A stretch of 47,289 bases of DNA, from positions 1,467,223-1,514,511 of the forward strand of contig CP070737.1 of assembly GCA_020347665.1 (NCBI GenBank), read 5' to 3'. The notes under the pieces were generated by a model that was not told the DNA's origin, searched no databases, and saw only the letters and a list, made by a program, of their open reading frames with translations. Origin of the DNA: Nitrospiraceae bacterium. GTDB taxonomy: Bacteria > Nitrospirota > Thermodesulfovibrionia > Thermodesulfovibrionales > UBA6898. This document shows, one piece after another, positions 1-7,823 of the stretch; the first letter of the stretch is position 1; every line of letters begins with the position of its first letter. The position numbers were made by a program, and so were the translations under genes.

Positions 1-198
1 ACAAAGATGTATTGCAACGTCAATATCAGGGGGATCATCACCGTCTGTTGCATTACCGACAACGCTTACGGCCTGAATGAGAATACCGGTATCTTCGCTC
101 CCGCTTGAGCCCGGGGCACCTCCCTTGCCGCCTCCGCAGCCGGCAAAAGCTAACAAGGATATTAAAAGAAAGCAGAGCCAGACATGCTTGTTATCCAT
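1..198 (-). CDS. Putative lipoprotein, N-terminal part (cut by window edge)
   Basis: The first 66 codons of a gene that continues past the left edge. The product begins with a hydrophobic signal segment ending LLAFAGC, a plausible lipobox, and then a Gly/Ser-rich linker (GGGKGGAPGSSGS), so an outer-membrane or periplasm-facing lipoprotein is likely. The start at 198 is chosen over the ATG two codons upstream (204) because AGGAG abuts the upstream ATG but sits 6 bases from the one at 198. It lies 76 bases downstream of pilQ on the same strand, so it may be the last gene of the pilus operon or have its own promoter: an extended -10-like TGGTATTAT lies in the gap. I do not recognise the family and too little is visible to assign a function. 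Confidence 0.7.
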   Translation of the reverse strand, partial: MDNKHVWLCFLLISLLAFAGCGGGKGGAPGSSGSEDTGILIQAVSVVGNATDGDDPPDIDVAIHLC

Positions 199-274
199 CT
201 TCATCTCCTATGGTTTATTTTTATTTTTTCCATTTTTTTGCTGTTTATAATACCATACCTTAATTGCGAATAAA

Positions 275-2446
275 CTATTCTAAATCAGAATATTCCACAA
301 CGTTCGGCGTAATAAAGACCAACACTTCTGTGTCACTGGTAATATCCTGGTTCTTTTTGAACAGGCTGCCCAGAACCGGTAATTCTGAAAGTCCGGGCAC
401 CCCGGAATCCACGTCAGTCTTTGATTTCTTGAATATTCCGCCAATCACAACCGTGTCACCATTGTTCACGAGAACGCTGGTTTTCACGGTGTTTCTCAGA
501 ATGTTTACCCCACCGGCTGTTACAGCGCCAGGCTCATCTTTTGCTATATCAAGATCCATAAAGATTGCACCGCCCGGAGCAATACGCGGTTTTACCTTCA
601 GGGACAGAAGTGCGTCTATCGCCTTCAGATCTGTCTTGTCAGACGTTGCAATCGGGATATATATCGTACTCCCCTGTGTTATGGTTGCTTCCTGATTGTT
701 CATGGTCAAAATCTTTGGATTCGAGAGAATCTTTGCGTGGTTATTCGTCTCAAGCGCTGAAAGCTCGACATCCAGAGCAAAATTTGCAGCCTTGTTGATA
801 TATCCAAACCCGAGTGCACCACCTGATCCTTGACCGACTGCAGCAGGAAGATTCACCAGGAAATTATTCCCGGATGGTGCTGTACCAACCTGACTTAATC
901 CTCCTATGGTGAAAGCATCACTGGCCCTCTGGTCCGAATAGGTTGCTCCCCAGCTAATGCCAAGGTCTTTGGTATAATCCGTGGTCAGTTCAACGATCTT
1001 TGCCTCGATCATCACCTGCCGTGCCTGCATATCCTGCCGGTCGATTGCTACCAGCAACTTTGCGGTTTTTTCAAGGTTCTCTTCAATATCGTTTACAATA
1101 ATGGAACTGCCGCGCTCATCAAGTGTTATGCTGCCTCTGGAACTTAAGACCTTTGCCTTGTCAATGGCATCTTTCAATTTACTCAGGTCCGCATAATTTA
1201 CCGGGAATATCCGTGTTTTCAACTCCCCGGCTTCCGCACGCGCCTTGTTTGCCTGTTTTATGGATTCATATTCATTCTTGAGTTCAGAAGCAGGCAATAT
1301 CCTGATAATATTTCCGGACACAACTTTTTCGAGTTTATGGGTTCTCAATACCAGGTCAAGGGCCTGATCCCACGGCACATTTTCCAGTTTCAGAGTAACG
1401 CTACCAGTAACCTGCTTGGGATCAACAACAATATTATAACCGCCGATATCGGCCAGCAATCTGAAAATCGATGCCAAATCAGCATCCTGAAAATCAAGTG
1501 AAATTTTTCTTCCCACATACTGCCCTTCAACAAGCCTCTCTGTCTTGTCCTCGGACAACATCTCATTTTCTCGAGGTCTGGGAGGCGCGCTGTCAGGTTC
1601 TGACTCCATGGCATCAGACCTTTCTTTACCACTGAGCAGAGATATCACGACAGTACTTCCCAGTGCAGACACATCGTAACTGGTTTCCTTCTCCAGATCC
1701 AGTACTAGCCTCAGTCTGTCCCTATGATTGCCGGCGCGTATGCTCTTTAAGGGAAATGTTGCCCCCTCGGGAATTGGCGCACGGAGAGAAACAGAAGGGA
1801 TGTCAACCACGATTCTCTCATCAAGCGGAAAAACATTGGGCTCCATTTTGCCGTCTCCCTCAATGATAACTTTCACCGTATCATCAGCTCGCTTTACTGC
1901 CACATGAACAACCTCTGTCGCCTGATCAAGAGATGGCAGGACACTTTCTTCCTGTGCGGAAAGAGCAGGTGCTTCCTTCTCCTCGGGTTCTTCCACTTCC
2001 GCCAAAGGCACAGGTTCTTCAACTGCAGCCTCGTCTTCCTCGGTTTTTACCAGTAATGACAGTGTAGTACCTTCATAAAAGGGAATAATCGTTGCCGGTC
2101 TCTTTAAAATGATCTCGAACCGTGCTGTACGTGGTGATTCAGCCTGGGATGGAATAATTTCTGCAATATTCGTGCTGTCTGGAGAAAGTTTGCCTGTGAA
2201 TGTCCCAAGCTTCATATCCGGAATTTCAACGAATGTTCTATACGGGTCGCCAGAGCTGTAAACGGTGTAGGTAAATGGTGCGTCACTGGTCATTTCGACC
2301 CTGTTCTGTTCGATCCGGATATCGGTTATGGTTCCAGAATCTTTTTCAAAGGAGGCTTCCTGAACCCCGGGAGTTGTAGCACATGCAGAAAACAGAGTTA
2401 GTAAGAATACTGAAATAAATAATTTCATTGGCACTATTTTTTTCAT
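275..2446 (-). CDS. pilQ: Type IV pilus secretin PilQ
   Basis: Outer-membrane secretin that forms the channel through which the type IV pilus passes. The 723-residue product starts with a lipoprotein signal (lipobox LFSAC near residue 22). Two AMIN-like peptidoglycan-binding domains follow (about 43-136 and 181-273), then an STN domain (about 313-385, with LDFQDADLASIFRLLADIGG), a secretin N1/NolW domain (about 408-490) and the secretin barrel domain. The barrel ends in the hallmark VPGLSELPVLGSLFK and EVLVFITP motifs. The start overlaps the end of pilP by 4 bases and is preceded by AGGAGGAAGG inside pilP, so it is translationally coupled. Last recognised pil gene of the operon. Family assignment is secure. 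Confidence 0.97.
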   Translation of the reverse strand: MKKIVPMKLFISVFLLTLFSACATTPGVQEASFEKDSGTITDIRIEQNRVEMTSDAPFTYTVYSSGDPYRTFVEIPDMKLGTFTGKLSPDSTNIAEIIPSQAESPRTARFEIILKRPATIIPFYEGTTLSLLVKTEEDEAAVEEPVPLAEVEEPEEKEAPALSAQEESVLPSLDQATEVVHVAVKRADDTVKVIIEGDGKMEPNVFPLDERIVVDIPSVSLRAPIPEGATFPLKSIRAGNHRDRLRLVLDLEKETSYDVSALGSTVVISLLSGKERSDAMESEPDSAPPRPRENEMLSEDKTERLVEGQYVGRKISLDFQDADLASIFRLLADIGGYNIVVDPKQVTGSVTLKLENVPWDQALDLVLRTHKLEKVVSGNIIRILPASELKNEYESIKQANKARAEAGELKTRIFPVNYADLSKLKDAIDKAKVLSSRGSITLDERGSSIIVNDIEENLEKTAKLLVAIDRQDMQARQVMIEAKIVELTTDYTKDLGISWGATYSDQRASDAFTIGGLSQVGTAPSGNNFLVNLPAAVGQGSGGALGFGYINKAANFALDVELSALETNNHAKILSNPKILTMNNQEATITQGSTIYIPIATSDKTDLKAIDALLSLKVKPRIAPGGAIFMDLDIAKDEPGAVTAGGVNILRNTVKTSVLVNNGDTVVIGGIFKKSKTDVDSGVPGLSELPVLGSLFKKNQDITSDTEVLVFITPNVVEYSDLE

Positions 2447-2964
2447 CCTTCCTCCTCCTGACGGAGTTTCAAAATTGTATCTTTATGTTCAAACTCACCT
2501 TTATAGTTTTTCACTTTCTCTCTGACAAGAATATAATCTGCTGTGATATCTTCTACCGTTCCTCCATACAGTCCTAATCGTGTTCCTTTTGTAACCGTGA
2601 AAGATTTATTATCAGGTAATGTTATAAGCGCATAGAAGCGGCTTTGTCCCCATGCAACTGCAACCAGCCTGATCTCGTCAACATCAAAGCTCTCTATCGG
2701 AGGGGCACCAATCTTTATCGTGGGTTTTTCTTTTGCTTCCACGATTAATGATAAAAAAGGATCCCTTCTACCACGCGGATTATAATCAAATATTTCCCGC
2801 TCTACTTTGAGTTCCTTCCTTGATATGCTCGGGAGCGTCACCGAAGCAACCGGTTTTGGTTTCGAAGCAATCTTGGGTGAAGCAGTCTCCTGCTTTTTAC
2901 ATGACGTGAATCCTGCCAGGAACAGGATGACTATTATAAATGCACATTTTCTCATCATTTTCAC
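2443..2964 (-). CDS. pilP: Type IV pilus inner-membrane lipoprotein PilP
   Basis: PilP links the PilN/PilO inner-membrane complex to the PilQ secretin. The 173-residue product has a lipoprotein signal (AGFTSC, Cys22), a Pro/Lys-rich linker and the PilP domain with the characteristic RRDPFLSL segment at about residues 66-73. A beta-rich C-terminal part follows (KGTRLGLYGGTVEDITADYILV). The start is taken as GTG at 2964, with GGGAG about 8 bases upstream inside the end of pilO; ATGs at 2958 and 2955 are alternatives. It directly abuts pilO and overlaps pilQ by 4 bases. Identity rests on the sequence motif and the exact operon position. Confidence 0.93.
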   Translation of the reverse strand: MKMMRKCAFIIVILFLAGFTSCKKQETASPKIASKPKPVASVTLPSISRKELKVEREIFDYNPRGRRDPFLSLIVEAKEKPTIKIGAPPIESFDVDEIRLVAVAWGQSRFYALITLPDNKSFTVTKGTRLGLYGGTVEDITADYILVREKVKNYKGEFEHKDTILKLRQEEEG

Positions 2965-3564
2965 TTATTGAGCTCCCGTTTGGGGCAGTTCTTCTTCAGG
3001 AATGGCCGTAAAGGTCGCAGCTGTGAATTGCACCTTTAATATGACCGATCCTTTCTCTTTCGTTGGAGTTCCAAGAAACATGTTCTTAATGTTAACGATC
3101 CGGTCTAATCTCGTGAGACTTCCCAAAAAATAGCCAAAATTATGATAGGTGCCTGAAACATTGACAGACACGGGAATTTCATACACAATGCCGCTCGCGT
3201 GAGAAGTCCGCTGCCCCGGTTTCCAGGACTGGATTTCCAGACCTGAAGCAATCCCATTATCAGATACCTGTTTCAGAAGGTCGGATATCTCTTTTTCTTC
3301 CGGGAGCTGCTGCTTTAATTCTTCCAGTCGAGCTTTCAATATCTGATTTTCCTGCTTGAGCACTTCAAGTCTTGCAGCTTTTGTTTCTGCTTCAGCAATC
3401 TTGTTTATCTGGGTATCTATTTTCTTATCAAGCGCCTTGATTTCTTCCTGTTTTGGCATTATTAACAGAAAAACAACGAGGAGCGCGATAATGAGGCCTG
3501 GCAGAACAGATATAATCCCCTTGGCCCAGACCGGAAGATTTTTTAAGGTCAATTTCGCTGCCAT
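2965..3564 (-). CDS. pilO: Type IV pilus assembly protein PilO
   Basis: Bitopic inner-membrane protein that heterodimerises with PilN in the pilus alignment subcomplex. The 199-residue product has one transmembrane segment (about residues 17-35), a long charged coiled coil (about 38-95, rich in E, K, Q and L), and a C-terminal ferredoxin-like domain. The domain carries the typical PilO stretch VSVNVSGTYHNFGYFLGSLTRLDRIV. The start lies 2 bases after the pilN stop with AAGGTGAG upstream in the pilN end, consistent with coupling. Length and topology are usual for PilO. Confidence 0.93.
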   Translation of the reverse strand: MAAKLTLKNLPVWAKGIISVLPGLIIALLVVFLLIMPKQEEIKALDKKIDTQINKIAEAETKAARLEVLKQENQILKARLEELKQQLPEEKEISDLLKQVSDNGIASGLEIQSWKPGQRTSHASGIVYEIPVSVNVSGTYHNFGYFLGSLTRLDRIVNIKNMFLGTPTKEKGSVILKVQFTAATFTAIPEEELPQTGAQ

Positions 3565-3566
3565 AC

Positions 3567-4109
3567 TTATATACTCACCTTCATCGATATACTATAGTTG
3601 TACAGAGAAAAACCTGTCTGCTTTTGCTGTATAGATTCACGAAGATACACATCTGAAAACATCTTTGATTGCTTTAACTTGTTCACATGCTCGACAACAT
3701 CTGTATTGGTAAAAGCCGTACATTTAAGATCAAGACCATTACCAGATAGCTGCAGAGTATTGATCCAGACGCCGGCAGGAAGCGATGAGCTAATCTCATC
3801 AAGGACTTTAACCGGTATCGTCTTATTCTTACCCAGTTGTTCAATTATTTCTTTTCTGTTTTTAAAGAGGGCATTTCGTCTTTCAAATGCTTCTACTTCT
3901 CTTATCTTATCTTCCAGTTTCTTCAGTCTTATTTCATTTTCACGGACCTGAACCTGTCTCGCTTCAACTTCTGAATTAAAATGAGAATACAGCAGTGCAA
4001 GAACAACTCCAACAAGCACAGTCAACCCTATTATGGCCAGAAGAAATGCAGGAATCTGTTTTGGTTTTTTTCTCTTCTTTTTTTCCGGAAGAAGATTAAC
4101 CTTAATCAT
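3567..4109 (-). CDS. pilN: Type IV pilus assembly protein PilN
   Basis: Inner-membrane protein whose short cytoplasmic N-terminus binds PilM and whose periplasmic part pairs with PilO. The product opens with MIKVNLLP, the conserved PilM-binding motif, followed by a lysine-rich stretch, one transmembrane helix (about residues 21-43), a coiled coil and a C-terminal fimbrial-assembly domain (180 residues in total). Its ATG overlaps the pilM TGA by 4 bases with AAGGTGACAG as ribosome binding site. Assignment is secure from the motif and position. Confidence 0.95.
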   Translation of the reverse strand: MIKVNLLPEKKKRKKPKQIPAFLLAIIGLTVLVGVVLALLYSHFNSEVEARQVQVRENEIRLKKLEDKIREVEAFERRNALFKNRKEIIEQLGKNKTIPVKVLDEISSSLPAGVWINTLQLSGNGLDLKCTAFTNTDVVEHVNKLKQSKMFSDVYLRESIQQKQTGFSLYNYSISMKVSI

Positions 4110-5158
4110 CTGTCACCTTGTTTTCTCATAGCAAGTCCTACGGCAACGGCCATCATTGGCGCAATTTCTTCCAAATATACACTATCAATCTGTCTTGATT
4201 TCTTGATATTTTTGAATGGCTCGGCTATTTTTGTTTCAATGCCGGCTCTCTCGGCTACCAGAGATACAAAATTCGGCAGCAAGGCACACCCTCCGCTCAA
4301 GATAATTTCAGAAATCTCTTCCTGTAGCGTTGTGCTTCTATAATAATCCAGCGAACGGACGATTTCAGTGAGTATTTCTTCGGAAGCAGCCTCAATAACA
4401 GTTTGGGCATTTTCCTGAGTCACATTTTCAACAGGCTCGCCTCTTTTCAGCCGTTCAGCATTCTCATACGACAGATTAAATTCCCTCTGGAGGGATTCAG
4501 TATGAATATTACTGCCCAGCGAACTGTCTCTGGTAAAAACCGAGACACCATTCTTTAGTATGCTCATATTAATGGCACTGGCACCGATATTAAGCAGTAC
4601 TATATTTTTATCCGGTTCAATTTCATAATTAATCCCATACATATTCTCAAGGGCAAAGGAATCTATATCTACGATTATCGGATTCAGGCCTGCCTCTTTA
4701 ACAACAGTGAGATATTCGTTAATGACATCTTTCTTAACAGCGACGAGAATGACGTCCATCTGACCTGGGTCCTCTTTCGGCCCCAATATCTGAAAATCCA
4801 GACTTACATCATCAATATCAAATGGAACGTACTGTTCTGCTTCGAATTTTATAGACTCTGAAAGCTCTTCTTCTGACATTTCGGGAAGCGTTATCTTTTT
4901 GATTATCACAGAAGAATGCCCCGAAATTGATATGACAGCGTTCTTTGTGCTCGTCCTGCTCTTTTTAATCATTTCTTTTAAGGAATCTATGAGACGTAAT
5001 GAGTCGATTATTGATCCATCGACAATGAGTTCTGGCGAAAGTGAGTGGAGATCAAACTGTTCGAGCTCGTAGCTACCTTTTGCTTCCTTCAGCAAAACGC
5101 TTTTAATGTAGCTTGAGCCGATGTCGATACCTAATGCGTTTTTTGTACCTAAAAACAT
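4106..5158 (-). CDS. pilM: Type IV pilus ATPase-like protein PilM
   Basis: Cytoplasmic actin-fold protein that recruits PilN and connects the inner-membrane complex to the pilus motor. The product (350 residues from the chosen start) has the actin/FtsA phosphate-1 motif ALGIDIGSSYIKSVLL near the N-terminus and a phosphate-2/adenosine region late in the protein (EIILSGGCALLPN). The start at 5158 (MFLGTKNALGIDIGS) is preferred. The frame can be read back to a TTG at 5194, but that TTG is the start of a consensus -35 hexamer, and the -10 box lies just upstream of 5158. ATG 5164 is an alternative. First gene of pilMNOPQ. Confidence 0.95.
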   Translation of the reverse strand: MFLGTKNALGIDIGSSYIKSVLLKEAKGSYELEQFDLHSLSPELIVDGSIIDSLRLIDSLKEMIKKSRTSTKNAVISISGHSSVIIKKITLPEMSEEELSESIKFEAEQYVPFDIDDVSLDFQILGPKEDPGQMDVILVAVKKDVINEYLTVVKEAGLNPIIVDIDSFALENMYGINYEIEPDKNIVLLNIGASAINMSILKNGVSVFTRDSSLGSNIHTESLQREFNLSYENAERLKRGEPVENVTQENAQTVIEAASEEILTEIVRSLDYYRSTTLQEEISEIILSGGCALLPNFVSLVAERAGIETKIAEPFKNIKKSRQIDSVYLEEIAPMMAVAVGLAMRKQGDR

Positions 5159-5165
5159 TAGCATA

Positions 5166-5194
5166 TGAATACCAGAAAAAACTGATAATGTCAA
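5166..5194 (-). promoter_or_regulatory. Sigma70-type promoter of pilMNOPQ, apparently leaderless
   Basis: Read on the minus strand: TTGACA (5194-5189), a 17-base spacer, then TATTCA (5171-5166) preceded by TG at the extended -10 position. Seven bases separate the -10 box from ATG 5158, so transcription would begin at or next to the A of the start codon. No Shine-Dalgarno sequence lies in between. The perfect -35 and ideal spacing make a promoter likely; leaderless translation is inference. Confidence 0.6.
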
Positions 5195-5297
5195 GCTTTT
5201 TCTAACAAATATTTCTGTTATATCAGATAGTTTTCTAAAAAAATTGAGAATTTAGTTTAAGAAATACTATGGTGGTATTAAAAAACAGGTGATCGTA

Positions 5298-6164
5298 CTA
5301 GAGATTAAAAATTCGTTCTGTTTTCAAACTGCCTGAATGAACACAGCCTATTCCGAACACATCTCCCTCAGGCCCTTTTAATTTCACGAGTTCATTCGTG
5401 CCAAGTTCACTATTCTTATCGAATGGGATGTGCGCACCGTTTTTCATCCTCTCAAAATCTTTCCTGTCCAGCCGAACTTCTTTTAAAAATGGTAAGGCTG
5501 CATCTATTGAATACCATTCATAGGTACCTGACAGGAGATCATCAAAAGATGTCGCATCTTTTATGTCAAAGTGTCCTATTCGTATGCGTTGGAGATGAGC
5601 AAGATGGGCACCTATACCAAGCCTCAACCCAATGTCATCGCACAGTGTCCTGACATATGTCCCTTTTGAGCATAAAACCAGTATATCTACAAAGGGAAGG
5701 GATATATCTATCACATCAATGCTATAAATTTCAATATCCCGGTCTGGCCGTTCAATTTCGATCCCCTTGCGGGCCAGGGTATACAATGTCTTGCCTTTGA
5801 TCTTCACGGCAGAATGCATAGGTGGCTTCTGCTTCATTCGTCCTTGGAACATGCTGATTGTTCCAATAATTTTTTCCTGTGTGACAGACGATACATCGTT
5901 TCTTTGAATCACAGTCCCTTCTGAATCATAAGTATCGGTCCTTTCGCCTAACTTTATTCTTGCATGGTATTGTTTATCCATATTGGTGAAAAATCGTGTT
6001 ATCTTTGTTGCTTCATTCAGACATATCAGAAGCACACCGGTCGCCATAGGATCAAGCGTTCCAGCATGGCCGGCTTTTCTTGCTGAAAGCATTTGTTTTA
6101 CCCTGGTAACTGCCTGACGAGACGTTATACCAGATGGTTTGTTTAGGTTTATCACCCTGTGCAT
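5298..6164 (-). CDS. truB: tRNA pseudouridine(55) synthase TruB
   Basis: Converts U55 in the T-loop of tRNAs to pseudouridine. The 288-residue product carries the TruB signature KAGHAGTLDPMATGVL with the catalytic Asp38, the NLNKPSGITS N-terminus, the TRFF region and the CSKGTYVRTLCDDIG motif typical of this family. A C-terminal domain follows the catalytic core. It is the last gene of the infB-rbfA-nrnA-truB cluster but is separated from nrnA by about 220 bases, unlike the tight spacing of the upstream genes. The pilus operon begins about 100 bases further on with its own promoter. Confidence 0.96.
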   Translation of the reverse strand: MHRVINLNKPSGITSRQAVTRVKQMLSARKAGHAGTLDPMATGVLLICLNEATKITRFFTNMDKQYHARIKLGERTDTYDSEGTVIQRNDVSSVTQEKIIGTISMFQGRMKQKPPMHSAVKIKGKTLYTLARKGIEIERPDRDIEIYSIDVIDISLPFVDILVLCSKGTYVRTLCDDIGLRLGIGAHLAHLQRIRIGHFDIKDATSFDDLLSGTYEWYSIDAALPFLKEVRLDRKDFERMKNGAHIPFDKNSELGTNELVKLKGPEGDVFGIGCVHSGSLKTERIFNL

Positions 6165-6195
6165 GCTCCATTATATTAACAGAATAAAAAAATCG

Positions 6196-6408
6196 TTAAG
6201 AACCTGTTTTTTCTTCTTGATCTAATTCACATGACATATCTGCTAGATAATTCTCGTCCTTTCGATTAATGTTCGTGAGTTTATTGTTTGCGGTTCGAAG
6301 CAGTATAGGCTCTGGATCCAACAGTTCAGAAAAAGATTCTGCAATGTTCTGCAGGCATTTGTTAGGTAATGTGAGGCATGAGCAGGCTATATAATCAATG
6401 ATGCAACG
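6196..6408 (-). other. Possible small reading frame or gene remnant between nrnA and truB
   Basis: The 222-base gap between nrnA and truB contains an open minus-strand frame of about 70 codons ending at 6196. It has protein-like composition (for example QNIAESFSELLDPEP followed by an acidic C-terminus CELDQEEKTGS). No ATG, GTG or TTG with a ribosome binding site lies near its 5' end; internal TTG (6319-6321) and ATG (6235-6237) have no clear Shine-Dalgarno. It could be the tail of a decayed gene, a small protein with an unusual start, or chance. I do not recognise it. Confidence 0.25.
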
Positions 6409-7334
6409 TTAATCGCCTCTTTCTTAACAGATGAAAGTGTTCCTTTCATCCAGCATCCCGCAGCATTTTTATGCCCACCACCACCAAATTGTTCCGCGAT
6501 ACGTGAAACATCAACGTCACCTTTCGAGCGCAGACTCACCTTCCACATTCCACGACTTTTTTCCTTAAGAAAAAGCGATATTTTGACTTCAGCGATCATT
6601 CTTGGAAAATTAGAGAAGTGTTCTGTGTCTTCAAGTTTTGTTTGCGTTTTATTTAGCATATTTCTTGTCACATAGGTAATCGCGATATTATTTTTGATTT
6701 CGAGGGTATTCAAAGACATAACAAGTAAGGCAAATCTGTTTTTTGCCCATGTTTCATAGAGGTCTTTGGCAATCTGTCCGGGATTGGCACCAGCCTGAAT
6801 CAATTCAGCACTTGCCAATAAGAGTTCCGGAGAGGTATTACTGTACCGAAATGTCCCGGTATCAACTGATATGGCTGCGTACAGATTGGTCGCTATATCT
6901 TCATCGAACGCAATGCCTAAAGACCGTATAAGATAATAGATCATGAGACCGGTTGCAGCTGCTTTAGGATTAATCCATTTCATATCACCAAAATGAGACC
7001 CTGTATTATGATGGTCAATAACAATGGATTTTCCAAAAGTATTCTTTTCCAGTGCGGCTCGTGCAGGATCATTACAGTCAAGAAGGAGCAGTAGTGGGTC
7101 ATCTCCGGTCATGGTCCCAAGCCTCGCTGTAATCCTTTCATGACCCGGCAAAAAGCGATAAAAGACGGGGATAATATCCCGGGAATAGACAATCGTCTTC
7201 TTGCCAATCGATTCAAGTGCCATAGATAGTGCGAGAGCAGAACCGAGAGCGTCACCATCCGGGCTTACATGTACTGCAATTACAAAGTGCTTTTCCATCT
7301 TGACAGCCTGGGTAATAGCCTTAGGAACCTTCAT
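6387..7334 (-). CDS. nrnA: DHH-family bifunctional oligoribonuclease / PAP phosphatase NrnA
   Basis: Degrades short oligoribonucleotides (nanoRNA) and 3'-phosphoadenosine 5'-phosphate. The 315-residue product has every DHH/DHHA1 motif: HVSPDGDALGS (Asp26, Asp28), LLDCND (about 84-89), IDHHNTG (Asp107-His109), VDTGTFRYSNT, and the C-terminal GGGGHKNAAG of DHHA1. It lies between rbfA and truB, the classic position for this gene. ATG 7334 overlaps the rbfA end by 14 bases, with AAGGA 5 bases upstream. Confidence 0.94.
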   Translation of the reverse strand: MKVPKAITQAVKMEKHFVIAVHVSPDGDALGSALALSMALESIGKKTIVYSRDIIPVFYRFLPGHERITARLGTMTGDDPLLLLLDCNDPARAALEKNTFGKSIVIDHHNTGSHFGDMKWINPKAAATGLMIYYLIRSLGIAFDEDIATNLYAAISVDTGTFRYSNTSPELLLASAELIQAGANPGQIAKDLYETWAKNRFALLVMSLNTLEIKNNIAITYVTRNMLNKTQTKLEDTEHFSNFPRMIAEVKISLFLKEKSRGMWKVSLRSKGDVDVSRIAEQFGGGGHKNAAGCWMKGTLSSVKKEAINVASLII

Positions 7335-7677
7335 GGTTATCCTTGATTTTTTTCAGAAGGGTATCCATTTTGATGCCGTAGTCAACCGATGCATCCAGGC
7401 GAAATTCAATCGTCGGCACACATTTCATTCTGAGTCTTTTTTTTAGTAAAGACCGGATGAAGGTCTTTGCAGCATTGAGAATCTCAATCGTATTGTCTCT
7501 CTCTCCTTCTTCCAGAATACTCACAAAAATCCGCGCAATTTTCAGATCAGGTGTCATGTCAACACCAGTAACCGTAATAAAACCAATTCTGGGATCTTTT
7601 AATTTATACATTATTATATCAGCGACTTCTTCTCTCATGAGATCACTCACGCGTTGAGAGCGCTTATACGGAAGCAT
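7321..7677 (-). CDS. rbfA: Ribosome-binding factor A
   Basis: Assists late 30S subunit maturation by acting on the 5' end of 16S rRNA. The product (118 residues from the chosen start) has the KH-like RbfA fold signatures YKRSQRVSDLMREEVADII, KDPRIGFITVTGVDMTPDL and ARIFVSIL, and a basic C-terminus. ATG 7677 is chosen because AGGTG lies 4 bases upstream and the protein then starts MLPYKRSQRV as homologues do. Upstream in-frame ATGs (7698, 7710) lack a ribosome binding site. Sits between infB and nrnA. Confidence 0.95.
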   Translation of the reverse strand: MLPYKRSQRVSDLMREEVADIIMYKLKDPRIGFITVTGVDMTPDLKIARIFVSILEEGERDNTIEILNAAKTFIRSLLKKRLRMKCVPTIEFRLDASVDYGIKMDTLLKKIKDNHEGS

Positions 7678-7823
7678 CGAGCACCTGCCATCTACCATGC
7701 ATAAAAACAATCATAACAGAAAAAAAGCCAAAAGAATACACACGAAGAATCTTATTGATCATAATAATGCTTCAGATAGGATTGTATGGTCATTGGGCAC
7801 TGAGAATAAAACGAATGTAATAC

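Noticed and set aside
5159-5194. TTG start of pilM at 5194
   Set aside because: The TTG is the beginning of a consensus -35 hexamer whose -10 lies just upstream of ATG 5158, so the transcript would not include it.
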